Made by a program: the position numbers and the translations under genes. Under the pieces are notes generated by a model. It did no database searches, had not been told where the DNA came from, and worked only from the letters and a program-made list of their open reading frames with translations. A DNA stretch of 64,000 bases from Natronococcus sp. AD-5. Its GTDB lineage: Archaea; Halobacteriota; Halobacteria; Halobacteriales; Natrialbaceae. Below, piece after piece: positions 18,835 through 27,806 of the stretch (positions are counted from its first letter, which is position 1; each line of letters starts with the position of its first letter). Location: assembly GCF_030734285.1 (NCBI RefSeq), contig NZ_CP132294.1:1612001-1676000 (forward strand). Direction: 5' to 3'.

Positions 18835-19333
18835 CCTTGCTCGTCCTCCGTCGGGCGGCCTGACGGCTGCTGAAGCCTGTTCCGGTAGACGGACGGCTCA
18901 CGCCGCCCATCATCGAGAACGTATTCGTCCTTATTTACGACCACATTCGCCATGTTCGTCCACATATTCTGACTTATCGTGCTCTCTCAAGCACCAATAA
19001 GCGTATCTATTAGTATGTTCACACAGTTGTAGCATTCCAAGTGCGTATTACGAGATATTAGGTTCGTCGAGACGGGCAGTTCGTTCCGGCATTCGGCCGA
19101 TCGATCCGCCAGCTACGAAGGGTCGGTACCGATTCGTCCACTTCGGTACGCGGTCCGCGAGAGATACTCCCGATCGCCGTCGTCGCGACGACGGGAGGTT
19201 CGCGTCCGGGTTGCACTCTCGAGTACCGGTGCGCGTTCCGTCGTCGAACACTTGGCGATCGGGAGTATCTCTCGCGAGCGGTGGACGATCCGGCACCCGG
19301 TCGACGCCTCCCTGCAGCGCTCGGTGCCGGCGC
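18835..19333. other. Intergenic region, about 500 bases, with transporter promoter and long inverted repeat
   Basis: No gene seen. The left part is the AT-rich promoter of the NarK-type transporter. The right part holds a perfect 23-base inverted repeat described separately. Confidence 0.45.
19156..19276. repeat. Perfect 23-base inverted repeat around a nested palindrome
   Basis: The arm at 19156-19178 (begins CGCGAGAGATACTCCC) is exactly complementary to 19254-19276 (begins GGCGATCGGGAGTATC). The 75 bases between contain a smaller CGTCGTCGCGACGACG palindrome at 19178-19193. As RNA it would fold into a long stable stem. It may be a terminator, a protein site or the ends of a small degenerate mobile unit; no coding sequence lies inside. 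Confidence 0.7.
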
Positions 19334-19576
19334 TCAGACGCCGTGGCGCTGCCGACACTCGTCGCAAATCAAGGCTCGAAACCGCTTCTGCTCCCCGCAG
19401 CCGTGGCAGAGTCTGTGCCACTCGAACTCGAAGTCGACGAGTCGCTCTCGTCGATCGCCCTCGTGCCGTTTCTTCCCGGTCGTCCCGTTCACTAGGGGTG
19501 CGCCGTCCGGATCGATCCATCTGACCGACCGCGCTCGGCAGTCACACCTCCCCGATTCCCCCGTCCCCGTAGCCAT
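19334..19576 (-). CDS. Small Cys-pair (zinc-finger) protein
   Basis: 80 residues; the C-terminal half reads LCHGCGEQKRFRALICDECR, two CxxC knuckles 14 residues apart, a small zinc ribbon. The N-terminal half is basic and without motif. Haloarchaea encode many small proteins of this kind. The ATG at 19576 is the first in frame; a shorter protein is possible. No clear operon partner. The Cys pattern makes it likelier than the overlapping + strand frames. Confidence 0.45.
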   Translation of the reverse strand: MATGTGESGRCDCRARSVRWIDPDGAPLVNGTTGKKRHEGDRRERLVDFEFEWHRLCHGCGEQKRFRALICDECRQRHGV

Positions 19577-19680
19577 CGTGATACACGTGTGAACTGTACG
19601 TCTAAATAACTGTTCGCCGAACGCTGAAGAGCGAGTTCGCCGGCCTATCCCGACCAGCCAAACGCCGTCGGTACCGGCAG

Positions 19681-19842
19681 TCAGAGCGTTTCACTCCAGG
19701 ACACCACTGCTTCCCCGTCGTAGAGTTCGCGGTACGTCGTACAGCTCGGACAGCCCCGGCAGCCGTGGATCGCGCCGTGGGCGCCGAACACCCGGGCGAA
19801 GGTATACGTGACGTACTCACCACAATTGCCACAGGTTGGCAT
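19681..19842 (-). CDS. DUF7563-like small zinc-finger protein, copy 1
   Basis: 53 residues: MPTCGNCGEYVTYTFARVFG…HGCRGCPSCTTYREL. CGNC and CPSC-type knuckles flank a short beta-rich core with the pattern C-x2-C-x6-FxRVFG. I recognise this as the small haloarchaeal family I know as DUF7563. A second member is at 32306-32464 (FVRVFGDNSGHLEGC). Probably a zinc-binding protein; partner and role unknown. The ATG at 19842 gives the family's length. Confidence 0.7.
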   Translation of the reverse strand: MPTCGNCGEYVTYTFARVFGAHGAIHGCRGCPSCTTYRELYDGEAVVSWSETL

Positions 19843-19929
19843 GGGGTATCCTATCACGGAAATCCAATAGTCGTACTGGTCGATGCGATATTTGTCCTCT
19901 GCCAATCGTCGTCGTTTCCCACCACTCGT

Positions 19930-20187
19930 GTCCTGACCGGGCATCCGTGACCGGTTCGTCCGATTCGCCGCCGCGGGTGCGCTCTCGCTGTAGCGGACGA
20001 TAGACCGACAGGTAAAAAAACGCGATGACGGCCACCAGCGCCAGCAGCGGGCCGTTCCGGGAGGAACGCGACCACGAGCGCGAGCGTCGCGAAGGCACCG
20101 AGGGCGCCCGCTGACGAACTGGAGCACCGCTTGCCCCCCGCCGGTGCCGTCGCCGGCGTCGTTGCCGACGTCGAATCTTCGCGGCAC
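19930..20187 (-). pseudogene. Frameshifted remnant of a small two-helix membrane protein
   Basis: Read on the - strand from GTG 20187, three frames in turn give a sensible protein. MPRRFDVGNDAGDGTG runs into VLQFVS. After a shift, [16 protein letters not shown] gives helix 1; after another shift, GPLLALVAVIAFFYLSVYRP gives helix 2, followed by the charged tail LQRERTRGGESDEPVTD. No single frame holds both helices. This indicates a decayed gene with at least two indels, or assembly error. The product would have been a small integral membrane protein of unknown role. Confidence 0.5.
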
Positions 20188-20491
20188 GTCGATCCGAGTC
20201 TCGACCGGCGTCTCTCATCGGACTCAGAGCAGCGGCCGGGCGGGCGCGGTCGTCGGCGAGGTCTCGGTCGCGGGCGTGAGTCATCGTCCACCTGGTGAAC
20301 GTACGCCCGACGCGACCGAACGGGTACGTGCGGACCCTCCCACCCTCTGGCCTGCGCGCGTGACGGCACGGGCGTCTCGAGCCACGCGCTCGTCGTCCCC
20401 GAAGGCCTATGCTGAGTGCTACCGTAGACCACCACTGCCAGCGGGCGACCACACCCACCCGTCACGGCGCAGTGAACTCGAGGGACGTACC

Positions 20492-20803
20492 ATGACAGTC
20501 ATCGCCAGATTCGAGGTCATCCCCGTTCGCGACGGGAGCCTCTCCGACGGCATCGCACAGGCTATCGAGGCGCTCGAGGAGTTCGACGTCTCGTACGAAC
20601 TGACCGCGACGGACACGGTCATCGAGGCCGACGACGTCGACGAGGTGTTCGACGCCGTCCAGGCGGCGCACAACGCGGTCGAGAGCGACCGCATCATCAC
20701 TTCGCTCGAGGTCGACGACTACCAGAATCGCGATCAAGAGGCCGACGATCGCGTCGAATCGGTCGCCAGCGTGCTCGGCCGCGAGCCGAAACGCGACCGG
20801 TGA
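20492..20803 (+). CDS. MTH1187/YkoF-family thiamine-binding protein (DUF77)
   Basis: 103 residues: MTVIARFEVIPVRDGSLSDG, a middle EFDVSYELTATDTVIEADD and VFDAVQAAHNAV. This is the ferredoxin-like fold of the MTH1187/YkoF family, whose members bind thiamine or a related pyrimidine and often act next to thiamine transport. The charged C-terminal tail is longer than usual. It stands alone here with no transport genes nearby, so the ligand is inferred from the family. The ATG at 20492 is the natural start at the beginning of the first strand. I saw no TPP riboswitch in its leader. Confidence 0.8.
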   Translation: MTVIARFEVIPVRDGSLSDGIAQAIEALEEFDVSYELTATDTVIEADDVDEVFDAVQAAHNAVESDRIITSLEVDDYQNRDQEADDRVESVASVLGREPKRDR

Positions 20804-21062
20804 CCGGCGAGTTCGATCCGCTCGAGGAGCCTCGCAGTATCGGGACGGCCGTTCGCCCCACGAAACGGGTTCCCACACTCTGCACAGTTCTCGGCGGAGC
20901 GAGACTCTATCTCGAGCTATGATATTACGACAGAAGATTCAGCCCTCCACGAGATAAATAAAAAACAATAGGTTAGTAATCCTCTGGTTCGCATTGGAGA
21001 GCAGTGGGGCGAACGGGTCGAGAGTGGGCGAACCAGTACGATCGAACGATCCAGGTATCAGC

Positions 21063-21218
21063 ATGTGCGCACTCGAGATCTCCGTCACCGGACCCGACAA
21101 CGACGAACTGACCGCCGTCGAACGAGAACTTCTCGCGAAAGTCGTTCACGATTCGCTAACTAGCCACTTCGGCGTGTATCCCGACTCGGTCGTCGTCCAG
21201 ATCACGACGGATAATTAA
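21063..21218 (+). CDS. Small uncharacterised protein, 51 residues
   Basis: MCALEISVTGPDNDELTAVERELLAKVVHDSLTSHFG… folds plausibly as strand-helix-strand. The composition is acidic and codon use matches nearby genes, so it is probably real. I do not recognise the family. It lies after an AT-rich promoter-like stretch (20930-20990) and has no partner. A longer start at 20994 is in frame but lacks such features. Confidence 0.5.
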   Translation: MCALEISVTGPDNDELTAVERELLAKVVHDSLTSHFGVYPDSVVVQITTDN

Positions 21219-21255
21219 CTCGAGACGCCTCCGAACGGAGTATCGACGGCGGCGG

Positions 21256-21735
21256 CCGAGTTCGGCGGAGCGTCTCGATCAACTGTTCGATGTCCTGAAT
21301 CGGTTCGAAGGCGTGTGACACGGCGGCGTTCGAATGGGTTCTGCGCTCTCGACCGAGGCGCCAGATTACACCGCGGTGCGCTCGCCGATCGTCTCGAGTT
21401 CGACCCCGGTCGCGCGTCGTTCGATCCCCTCGAGTTCGGTCAGCAGTTCGGTGTGGGTGGTTCACAGTTGCGTCTCCGCTCGCGGCCACGGATCGGTCGG
21501 GCTCACGACGCCTGAGCCGAGCAGGCCCGCCCCGGCGAGTCCGCCCAGCGCCTCGAGTGCGAGTGCGTTCGCGCGTCGGCGCTCGGCGTCGGCGTCGCCC
21601 TCGAGTGCCAGTCGTTCGATCAACCCCACGAACAGCGGTTCGACGACTTCGTCCGAACCTGTCCGTCGTTGACGCGCTGATGAACGTCGGATCGGACGGC
21701 ACGCTCGACCTGCTGCGGTCGGTAGGTGACGGATG
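21256..21735 (-). pseudogene. Decayed gene scattered over several frames
   Basis: On the - strand pieces of plausible protein follow one another in different frames: YRPQQVERAVRSDVHQRVND, then FVGLIERLALEGDADAERRR with a Gly/Ala-rich helix ending AETQL and a stop, then THTELLTELEGIERRATGVE followed by a stop, then FEPIQDIEQLIETLRRTRP. This suggests a former helical regulator-like gene with multiple indels. I cannot name the family. No intact frame covers the region. Confidence 0.4.
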
Positions 21736-21900
21736 AGGTACGCCGACCGGACACTCGCAAAATCCCGACCGCACCGGTCGGCCGGCGAGCGCGCGGCCGT
21801 CGTGCGCCACGGCGTCCGTCTCGATCGGTACGACGCTACCGGCACCCCCGATTGATTGTCCTTACCGTGGTAACTAGTATCGAGAAGAAGGGTGACCAGC

Positions 21901-22005
21901 ATGACGCCGTTCGAGTACGTGCTGCTCGGCGTCGCGATCGCGATCCTCGTCGGCTACCTGGCGGCGGTCGTGATCGCTCGGCTCGAGCGACTGCGTGCGC
22001 GCTGA
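21901..22005 (+). CDS. Single-pass membrane peptide, 34 residues
   Basis: ATG 21901 opens a 35-codon frame: MTPFEYVLLGVAIAILVGYL then a second half of the helix and a positively charged end (RLERLRAR), stop TGA at 22005. One clear transmembrane helix with a basic inside tail. It lies immediately after a TACCGTGGTAACTAG stretch and stands alone. Function unknown. Confidence 0.45.
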   Translation: MTPFEYVLLGVAIAILVGYLAAVVIARLERLRAR

Positions 22006-22100
22006 GGGTGGACGGGCCGTACCAGCGACGCGCCGAGCGAGGACGACGAGCAACGAACCCTGAAGGACGGCTCCCGTCCGGTCGTCCGGAAGCGAGGCCG

Positions 22101-22769
22101 TCACTCCGCGTCGCGATCGGCGGGGCGCGCCTGAATCATGGTAATGATACCGAGCAGCCGGGTGGACGTACGATACGTCGACAGGCCCGCCTCCGCGACG
22201 AGTTCCGTCGGTTCCTGATTCCAGCGACACCCCATCTTCTCGTAGTGGGCCTCGGCGCGCCAATCCTGCAATCGCGCGATCGACTCGACGTCGCTCCGGC
22301 CGTGCTCGAGCAGGAGGATCTGGCCGTCGGGACGGCAGACCCGTTGCATCTCCCGGAGCGCCGCGACGGGGTCGGGAAACGTGCAGGTCGACAGCGACGA
22401 GAGCACCGTATCGAAGCTGTCGTCGGGAAACTCGAGCGCCTGGGCGTTCATCTCGTACAGGGTGGCGTCCACGTCGAGGCGCTCGAGTCGTCGCCGCGCC
22501 TTCGCCAGCATCTCGGGGCTGATGTCGATCCCGGTGAGGTCGACCGCGTCCGGGAGGTATCGAAAGTTCGGCCCCGTGCCGCAGGCGACGTCGAGGACGC
22601 GTCCGTTCGCCGACGCGAACAGCCGTCGCCGATACCGGCCGGTGAGTCGGCGGTCGAACCACTCCATCCGGTGGATCCAATCGGCCTGCTCCGCGTACAC
22701 CGATCGGATCTCGTCGATGGACTTGTGGCGGTGCTCGGCCGGCGCGTGAGTTGTGTCGGTCGAAGTCAT
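22101..22769 (-). CDS. Class I SAM-dependent methyltransferase (UbiE/COQ5-like)
   Basis: 222 residues. Motif I is VLDVACGTGPNFRYLP near residue 55-70, followed by LTGIDISPEMLAKARRRLE, the post-motif ALEFPDDSFDTVLSSLSTCTF and LREMQRVCRPDGQILLLEHG. This is a typical class I methyltransferase that uses S-adenosylmethionine. The sequence is closest in feel to METTL7/UbiE-like phospholipid or quinone methyltransferases, but the acceptor cannot be told. The ATG at 22769 gives the standard N-terminus before KSIDEIRSVYAEQA; the longer frame to 22892 is not needed. Confidence 0.85.
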   Translation of the reverse strand: MTSTDTTHAPAEHRHKSIDEIRSVYAEQADWIHRMEWFDRRLTGRYRRRLFASANGRVLDVACGTGPNFRYLPDAVDLTGIDISPEMLAKARRRLERLDVDATLYEMNAQALEFPDDSFDTVLSSLSTCTFPDPVAALREMQRVCRPDGQILLLEHGRSDVESIARLQDWRAEAHYEKMGCRWNQEPTELVAEAGLSTYRTSTRLLGIITMIQARPADRDAE

Positions 22770-22955
22770 GTGAATGCGCCGAGCGAGCGCGGGTCGGTCG
22801 CCGGTCGCTGTAACCGCGCCTCGGCGAGAGTGACTACGACCCGGGGCATAATATTCCATTCCGGAGACGCGAGACGGAAGTCGGCATCGCAATGGGGTTA
22901 CACAGAACGTGGAGGGATCTCACAGAGTTCCTCGACGAGCGTCTCGAGGGATCGC

Positions 22956-23372
22956 TTACCCACGGTCCTGCTCGTGAGGACGCTCGTTTTCTGACTCGTG
23001 GGGTTCGTGCGAACGGCCCGTCCGACGGGTGTCGTCTCGCGCTCGAGCGTCCGCGAGCGCGGCGCGCTCGCATACCCGCCGGCGCGCCGCCTCGGTCGGG
23101 TTCCGGATTACCGTTACGGGTTCCTCGCGCGAATCGCGCCAGTCGGCCGAGTCGCAAAGCTGTCGGTGCGCACACTCGAGTTCGGCGCGGAGTTCGCGCA
23201 GGTGGCGTTTCGCCGCTTGGCGAGTATCCGACTCGAGCGCGACGTCGTTCTCGACGGTCTCGAGAACGGCGGTCGCGCGAATGTCGATCACCTCGAGGAC
23301 GGGACCGTAATCGGGACATAGTGCGTTTCGTCGGTCGGGGCTTTCATGATCCCGTGATTCGTCGTTCGTCAT
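22956..23372 (-). CDS. Haloarchaeal hypothetical protein, helical core
   Basis: 138 residues. The middle (ALCPDYGPVLEVIDIRATAVLETVENDV…QAAKRHLRELRAELECAHRQL) is amphipathic helix with single cysteines. The C-terminal third is a low-complexity Arg/Asp/Glu/His tail. The coding side is chosen over the + strand because of the acidic helical core and the start ATG beside a plausible spacer. Family not recognised. Confidence 0.5.
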   Translation of the reverse strand: MTNDESRDHESPDRRNALCPDYGPVLEVIDIRATAVLETVENDVALESDTRQAAKRHLRELRAELECAHRQLCDSADWRDSREEPVTVIRNPTEAARRRVCERAALADARARDDTRRTGRSHEPHESENERPHEQDRG

Positions 23373-23598
23373 GGATTCCGTAGGCCGGTTACGGGAGCTT
23401 CTCGCGGACTCGGTATCTCAAGCACCGATCCGGCGTTTTCGAACCTCGTGAGAGTTCGGTCCGCGTATAGCTTCCCCGAAACGATGACCGCACTCCAATT
23501 ACTTAATTTTCTAGCATACATAATCCATAGTTAGGATATATGATCCAGAATGCGCTCGATCCGGTGCAGTTAATCACCGAACAGTGTACCACCGAAGT

Positions 23599-23907
23599 AT
23601 GCGAGCCCGCGTATCGTGGATGAACGAGGCCGACGATGCGATTCTAGAGTATTTGCAGGAACTGGAAACCGACGCGGGCCACCGTATTTCGCTCTCTCCG
23701 ACCGCCGTCTGGCACAATATCGTCGACGAACTCGGCGTTTTGGATCGAAGCCAGAATACGATTTCTCGCCGAATGAACGTGCTCTCGGACGCAGGATTAC
23801 TCGAGAAGACCGACGAGAAACGCGGCTACTACAGGATTACGAATACGGGAATCGCGTATCTCGAGGGGGAACTCGACTCGACCGATCTCGGGCGGTCCGA
23901 AGAGTGA
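23599..23907 (+). CDS. Winged-helix DNA-binding protein (phage PhiH1 repressor-like)
   Basis: 102 residues with a wHTH: MNEADDAILEYLQEL, ISLSPTAVWHNIVDELG, QNTISRRMNVLSDAGLLEKTDEKRGYYRITNTG. The last part is recognition helix plus wing. It resembles haloarchaeal PhiH1-repressor-like regulators that carry the same opening. Targets unknown. An AT-rich promoter lies upstream at 23490-23560. The ATG at 23599 is chosen; a second ATG at 23620 (MNEADD) would trim seven residues. Confidence 0.75.
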   Translation: MRARVSWMNEADDAILEYLQELETDAGHRISLSPTAVWHNIVDELGVLDRSQNTISRRMNVLSDAGLLEKTDEKRGYYRITNTGIAYLEGELDSTDLGRSEE

Positions 23908-24032
23908 TCGGAACGGCTCGCGAGTGAGAGTACTCCGAAAGTCTTGCTCGCGTGGCCCGGTCAGGCCGCTGTCGGGTTTGTAACGCCCTACTCGTGCCGA
24001 TTTCGGTCCCGGTCAGTTTCTCCGGACGAGAG

Positions 24033-25319
24033 TTACCAGGTCAGACCTTCGTACGCGATCCCGTCCCGGCGCCGGATGATTCGGCGACCGTCGACGACGA
24101 CGGGGGAAGCCATCGCGTCGAACTCCTCGTCCAGCGTCGCGAACTCGTCCCAGTCGGTGACGACTACCGTTCCGTCAGCGCCCTCCAGGGCGTCGGCCGC
24201 CGAATCGGCGTACTCGAGGCCGGGGAATCGCTCTCGCATCCGCTCGATCGCAACGGGATCGTACGCGACGATCTCGGCCCCGCGCTCCCGAAGGAGTTCG
24301 ATGGTGGGAATCGCGCGCGAATTCCGGACGTCGTCCGTCCGGGGTTTGAACGAGAGTCCGAGAACCGCGATTCGGGCTCCGTCGAGATCGACGTGATCCG
24401 CGAGCAGCTCGAGCATCCGCTCGGGCTGGCGGTCGTTGACGTCGACGGCGGCCTCGAGCAGGGTCGGATCGTACCCTTCCGCACGTGCGGCCGCGATGAT
24501 CGCGTTGACGTCCTTCGGGAAGCAGGAGCCGCCCCAGCCGACGCCGCTGCGGAGGAACTGCTCCGAGATGCGGTCGTCGAGGCCGATCGCGTCCATCACT
24601 TCGTACGCGTCCAGGTCGAACTCCTTGCAGACGTTCCCGAGGTCGTTGACCAGGCTGATCTTCGCGGCGAGGAAGGCGTTGTTGGCGTACTTGATCATCG
24701 ACGCGGTTTGCGGATCGGTCTCGACGACGTGGGCGTCGTGGTCCTCGAGCAGCGGCTCGAACACCGCGCGGAGTTCGTCCATCGCCCACTCGGAGTTCGT
24801 TCCGAAGACGAGTTTGTCCGGATGCGTGAAATCGGCGACGGCGCTTCCCTCTCGGAGGAACTCCGGATTCACCCCGACCTCGACGTTCTCGTTTCCGTCG
24901 GCCCCCCGGCGGACGGCCGGCTCGATCACGTCCTCGATGCTCGTCGGCGTCACCGTACTCTTGACGACGACGAGGTGGCGCTCCGATTTGTCGGCGAGCG
25001 CCTCTCCGGTCGCTTCGGCGGCGGCCTCGAGCGCCGTGAGATCGATACTGCCGTCGTCGTTCGAGGGCGTGCCGATCGCCAGGAAAGTGACGTCCGACGC
25101 CGGCACGGCATCGTACGAGGTCGTGGCCTCGAGTCGATCTTCCGCGTGTTCCGCGAGCAGTTCGTCTAATCCGGGCTCATCGATCGGCGATCGGCCCTGG
25201 TTGAGCGCCTCGACGATCGCTTCGTCGATGTCGATCGCCGTGACGTCGTGGCCCAGTTCGGGCAAACAGGTCGCGATCGTCGTACCGACGTACCCGCTGC
25301 CGATGACGGAGATATCCAT
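24033..25319 (-). CDS. aglM: UDP-glucose 6-dehydrogenase / nucleotide-sugar dehydrogenase
   Basis: 428 residues. The N-terminal Rossmann domain has [16 protein letters not shown] (GxGxxG), the central domain has [20 protein letters not shown] and [19 protein letters not shown], and the catalytic Cys266 is in [10 protein letters not shown]. The C-terminal UDP-binding domain has [20 protein letters not shown]. This is the UDP-glucose/UDP-ManNAc dehydrogenase family, oxidising the C6 hydroxyl to the uronic acid with NAD+. In Haloferax, AglM supplies glucuronic acid for N-glycosylation, which is why I offer the symbol; substrate choice is inferred. The ATG at 25319 starts exactly at the Rossmann strand. 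No other glycan genes are adjacent. Confidence 0.85.
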   Translation of the reverse strand: MDISVIGSGYVGTTIATCLPELGHDVTAIDIDEAIVEALNQGRSPIDEPGLDELLAEHAEDRLEATTSYDAVPASDVTFLAIGTPSNDDGSIDLTALEAAAEATGEALADKSERHLVVVKSTVTPTSIEDVIEPAVRRGADGNENVEVGVNPEFLREGSAVADFTHPDKLVFGTNSEWAMDELRAVFEPLLEDHDAHVVETDPQTASMIKYANNAFLAAKISLVNDLGNVCKEFDLDAYEVMDAIGLDDRISEQFLRSGVGWGGSCFPKDVNAIIAAARAEGYDPTLLEAAVDVNDRQPERMLELLADHVDLDGARIAVLGLSFKPRTDDVRNSRAIPTIELLRERGAEIVAYDPVAIERMRERFPGLEYADSAADALEGADGTVVVTDWDEFATLDEEFDAMASPVVVDGRRIIRRRDGIAYEGLTW

Positions 25320-25854
25320 TACGTTGGTTGCTCGAGCCAGGATCCAAGAGCGTTCTGGTACTGCGAGCAGAACGTTTCGGGAACCGGAACGGCATCGAAA
25401 CCGGAGAGTCACCGGTTAGCGTCGATACGCGTCGCGTGTCTCGCGCGGGCTCTCCCCTCCTGTGGCGGACGGAGTATCCTCGGTGTTACGGCGTTCGCGT
25501 TCGAAGAAGGCGCGATTCTCGTGGCGACGTCCGAAGTCGCCCATCGGAGGGGCTTCCTCGATGTCGCGGAGACCCCTATCGAGACCGCTCACGAGAACGA
25601 CCACGTCATCCCGTTCGGCGGAGGAATCGCGTACAGACGTGAAACTCCCACCGCTCGGGATTTCCGCGCCTGCAGTCCCGGGAGGACGCCAAAGCGGGTC
25701 GGCTCACGGACGAGTCTCGAGGAACCCGTCTCGATCCTCCCGTAGAGAGAATCGGGCCGATCGTTGCACGGTAAGAGGGGCCCGTTCGAGGCGGACAAGG
25801 ACGTCACGGTTCTCGGTTGACGACCGAACACCCGCACGCAGACGGGACGGTGTA
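25320..25854. other. Intergenic region, about 535 bases
   Basis: Several overlapping frames exist but none has recognisable motifs, a good start signal or consistent composition. I see no gene. The density of broken frames is in keeping with the decayed genes on either side. Confidence 0.35.
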
Positions 25855-26142
25855 TTACTCCGCGGCCGGGAGGTCAGTCACGCGAAGTTCGCCGTCGACT
25901 TCGTAGACGTAGCCCCGCTCGAGCAGCCGGGTGAGCGCGTAGTCGGCGTCGGCCTGCGTGACGGCGTCCTCGCCAGCACCGGACAGCAGGGCGATCGCCT
26001 CCTTACGCGTAATTGCCGGCGCGTGCGACGACGCCGTGGAAGCGGACCCACCGCCTTTCTCGCTAAGATGGGCGCGGAGATCGGTGTACACGTCGAGGAT
26101 CCACGGGGAAAGTACGGGACTGGAATCACGTGAATACGCCAT
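25855..26142 (-). CDS. Small helical, wHTH-like hypothetical protein
   Basis: 95 residues: MAYSRDSSPVLSPWILDVYTDLRAHL… ITRKEAIALLSGAGEDAVTQADADYALTRLLERGYVYEVDGELRVTD. The second half looks like a winged helix (helix-turn-helix then LLERGYVYEVDGELRV wing). Possibly a DNA-binding protein; no family name recalled. The ATG at 26142 lies beside an AT-rich upstream stretch (26150-26200). Alone, no operon. Confidence 0.6.
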   Translation of the reverse strand: MAYSRDSSPVLSPWILDVYTDLRAHLSEKGGGSASTASSHAPAITRKEAIALLSGAGEDAVTQADADYALTRLLERGYVYEVDGELRVTDLPAAE

Positions 26143-26700
26143 TCTGTCACCCTCGAATGCGAGGCCCACGTATACACACAAAAAATCTCTAGTTGACCGA
26201 ACCGTTCTGCGGAGGTTCGAGCCGTAGGAAGCAGTTGATCAACCGACAACTATCCGTCTGACCGTGTACAACGCGTTGATACGGCCGGCCCCGAACTCGG
26301 AATCGCCACGGCCGTCCACAAGTTCGGCCCGCGTTCGTCCTGCGCCGGTTGCTGATCCGGGCGAGTTCGACGACGAGCGAGACACGCCCGGCGATCTGCG
26401 ACGCTGTGACGGTCGCGTCGCGCTGGGTGACCGGCACGACTCCGCGGACGCCGCGTGCATCGCGGGGCGCGTCGTGGGACCGGAAACACACGACGAGAGA
26501 GCCATTTACACCCACGAGTTCGCATCTGATGTATCGAGCCGATTTCTGACATCGTCATCCCGTCCCGTGACGACGTATCGTGCATTGTCAGCCGCGCTTA
26601 TCGTTCCGCGTACGCCGTTCCAGCCCGCTACGCCGATCGGACGGAGGCTGACGACGGGATGTGGTATGTATTTCCATCACAGTCCGGCGAATTGCATACA
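26143..26700. other. Intergenic region, about 560 bases
   Basis: GC-rich left part without a gene I can support, then a fall in GC content from about 26650. No RNA gene recognised. Confidence 0.35.
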
Positions 26701-26727
26701 TTTATATTATATGAAATTAAATTTCAT
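26701..26727 (+). promoter_or_regulatory. TATA box and 17-base palindromic operator candidate
   Basis: TTTATATTAT at 26701-26710 is a strong TATA box. It is followed directly by ATGAAATT-A-AATTTCAT (26711-26727), a perfect palindrome lying between TATA and the expected transcript start at about 26731, where the next ATG sits. A repressor bound here would block the promoter. Confidence 0.5.
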
Positions 26728-26730
26728 TTC

Positions 26731-26898
26731 ATGGAGATAGAAGAGAGTATAACGCGACTCGAGCGTGATGATTACGCATCAGAACGGCCTCCGGAGAGCG
26801 AAATTGACGATCAACGCTCATCGCTCTTCCGTCGGGTATTCCTATCTCACGAGCGGGGAAGAGCAAAATTTTATAACAGTCCCAATTATCATTTCTGA
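26731..26898 (+). CDS. Small charged protein, 55 residues, leaderless promoter
   Basis: MEIEESITRLERDDYASERP… ends KFYNSPNYHF. It is highly charged with no cysteine or membrane segment. The start ATG lies about 25 bases from the centre of a perfect TATA box, as expected for a leaderless archaeal message, which is the main argument that it is real. The codon composition is much lower in GC than its neighbours, a sign of transfer or of a remnant. Function unknown. Confidence 0.4.
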   Translation: MEIEESITRLERDDYASERPPESEIDDQRSSLFRRVFLSHERGRAKFYNSPNYHF

Positions 26899-26904
26899 TA
26901 ACGA

Positions 26905-27477
26905 GTGTCCCCGCAATCGCAACCATCGCCCCGATCACCCTCTGACCCAGCAGCGTCCACCGGACGCGAGGGTCCCGCCCGCTCACCGCGGCCGGGGGTG
27001 GAACGCGAACGACTCGTAGTTCGGTATCTGTCGCGTCGGGAAGGCCAGGTTCGAATGCGCGCGATCGCGCGGTCCGTCGCGGCCGCCGAGTCCGGGACGC
27101 CCATCACGGATCTGTCGACGGGGCGGTATCAGCGCGTCTACACTGCACTGTATCGCACCCATCTCCCGCGCCTCGACCGCGCCGGGCTGATCGAGTACGA
27201 GCGGGAACGCGGCCTCGTTCGCCCGACCGCCCGGCTCGAGCGGAACGCACCCGTACTCGAGGCACCCGCCGCAGTTGACAGTTCGTCGGCCCCCGAAGCC
27301 AGGAACGGGACGAAGCCATCCGACCGGCGAGAGGCGTACGTGGCGGCGTTCGGGCTGGCCGGACTCGCGCTCAGCGGGGCGCTGGTACACCTGTCACTGG
27401 TCGCCAGCGTCCTGGTCGGCGGCCTCGTGATCATCGCGTTTCTCTACCGCACGATCGCGGCCGCGCGAACCCCGTAG
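26905..27477 (+). CDS. DUF7344 winged-helix protein with C-terminal membrane helices
   Basis: 190 residues. The region from RERLVVRYLSRREGQVRMRAIARSVA to RYQRVYTALYRTHLPRLDRAGLIEYERERGLV matches the haloarchaeal DUF7344 wHTH pattern. Two hydrophobic segments follow (YVAAFGLAGLALSGALVHL and VASVLVGGLVIIAFLY). It is therefore a membrane-attached putative transcription regulator. GTG at 26905 is the start, about 30 bases after TATA-like ATTTTATAAC (26868-26877). It follows the small charged gene by six bases and could be influenced by it. Ligand and targets unknown. Confidence 0.75.
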   Translation: MSPQSQPSPRSPSDPAASTGREGPARSPRPGVERERLVVRYLSRREGQVRMRAIARSVAAAESGTPITDLSTGRYQRVYTALYRTHLPRLDRAGLIEYERERGLVRPTARLERNAPVLEAPAAVDSSSAPEARNGTKPSDRREAYVAAFGLAGLALSGALVHLSLVASVLVGGLVIIAFLYRTIAAARTP

Positions 27478-27806
27478 CTGAGCGGTGCCGATACTGAGCG
27501 GCTCGAGCCGGTAGTCCTGCAGAACGTGCGGTCGTCCGCCGCGGCGCAGCGCACCACCGGAACCAGAACTCGGCCCACACCGGCGATAGTGGGCGGGTCT
27601 CGGTCCGCTTTACCGCAGTGCTACGCCCGGAACGGTGTCTCGAGGTCGGAATTATCATTAACACAGATAGTAACACTGCCAATATTTTCCACAAAACATA
27701 CTACGTGGGATCGAAACGACAGTACTGATGGCAATGGTTCGGATCAAGCGGCGAGGGACTTCATCGGTGACCGGCGACGAACGCGGCGGTCTCGAGATGA
27801 AGCGCT
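27478..27806. other. Intergenic region, about 330 bases
   Basis: AT-rich at 27650-27730 and otherwise featureless; I see no gene or RNA. Confidence 0.35.

Noticed and set aside
20188-20491. TPP riboswitch before the thiamine-binding protein gene
   Set aside because: No THI-box-like conserved stretches were seen.
27431-27694. 87-codon - strand frame with a hydrophobic start
   Set aside because: Only the first 17 residues look like a signal; the rest is Arg/Ala/Ser-rich and typical of antisense or non-coding GC-rich DNA.
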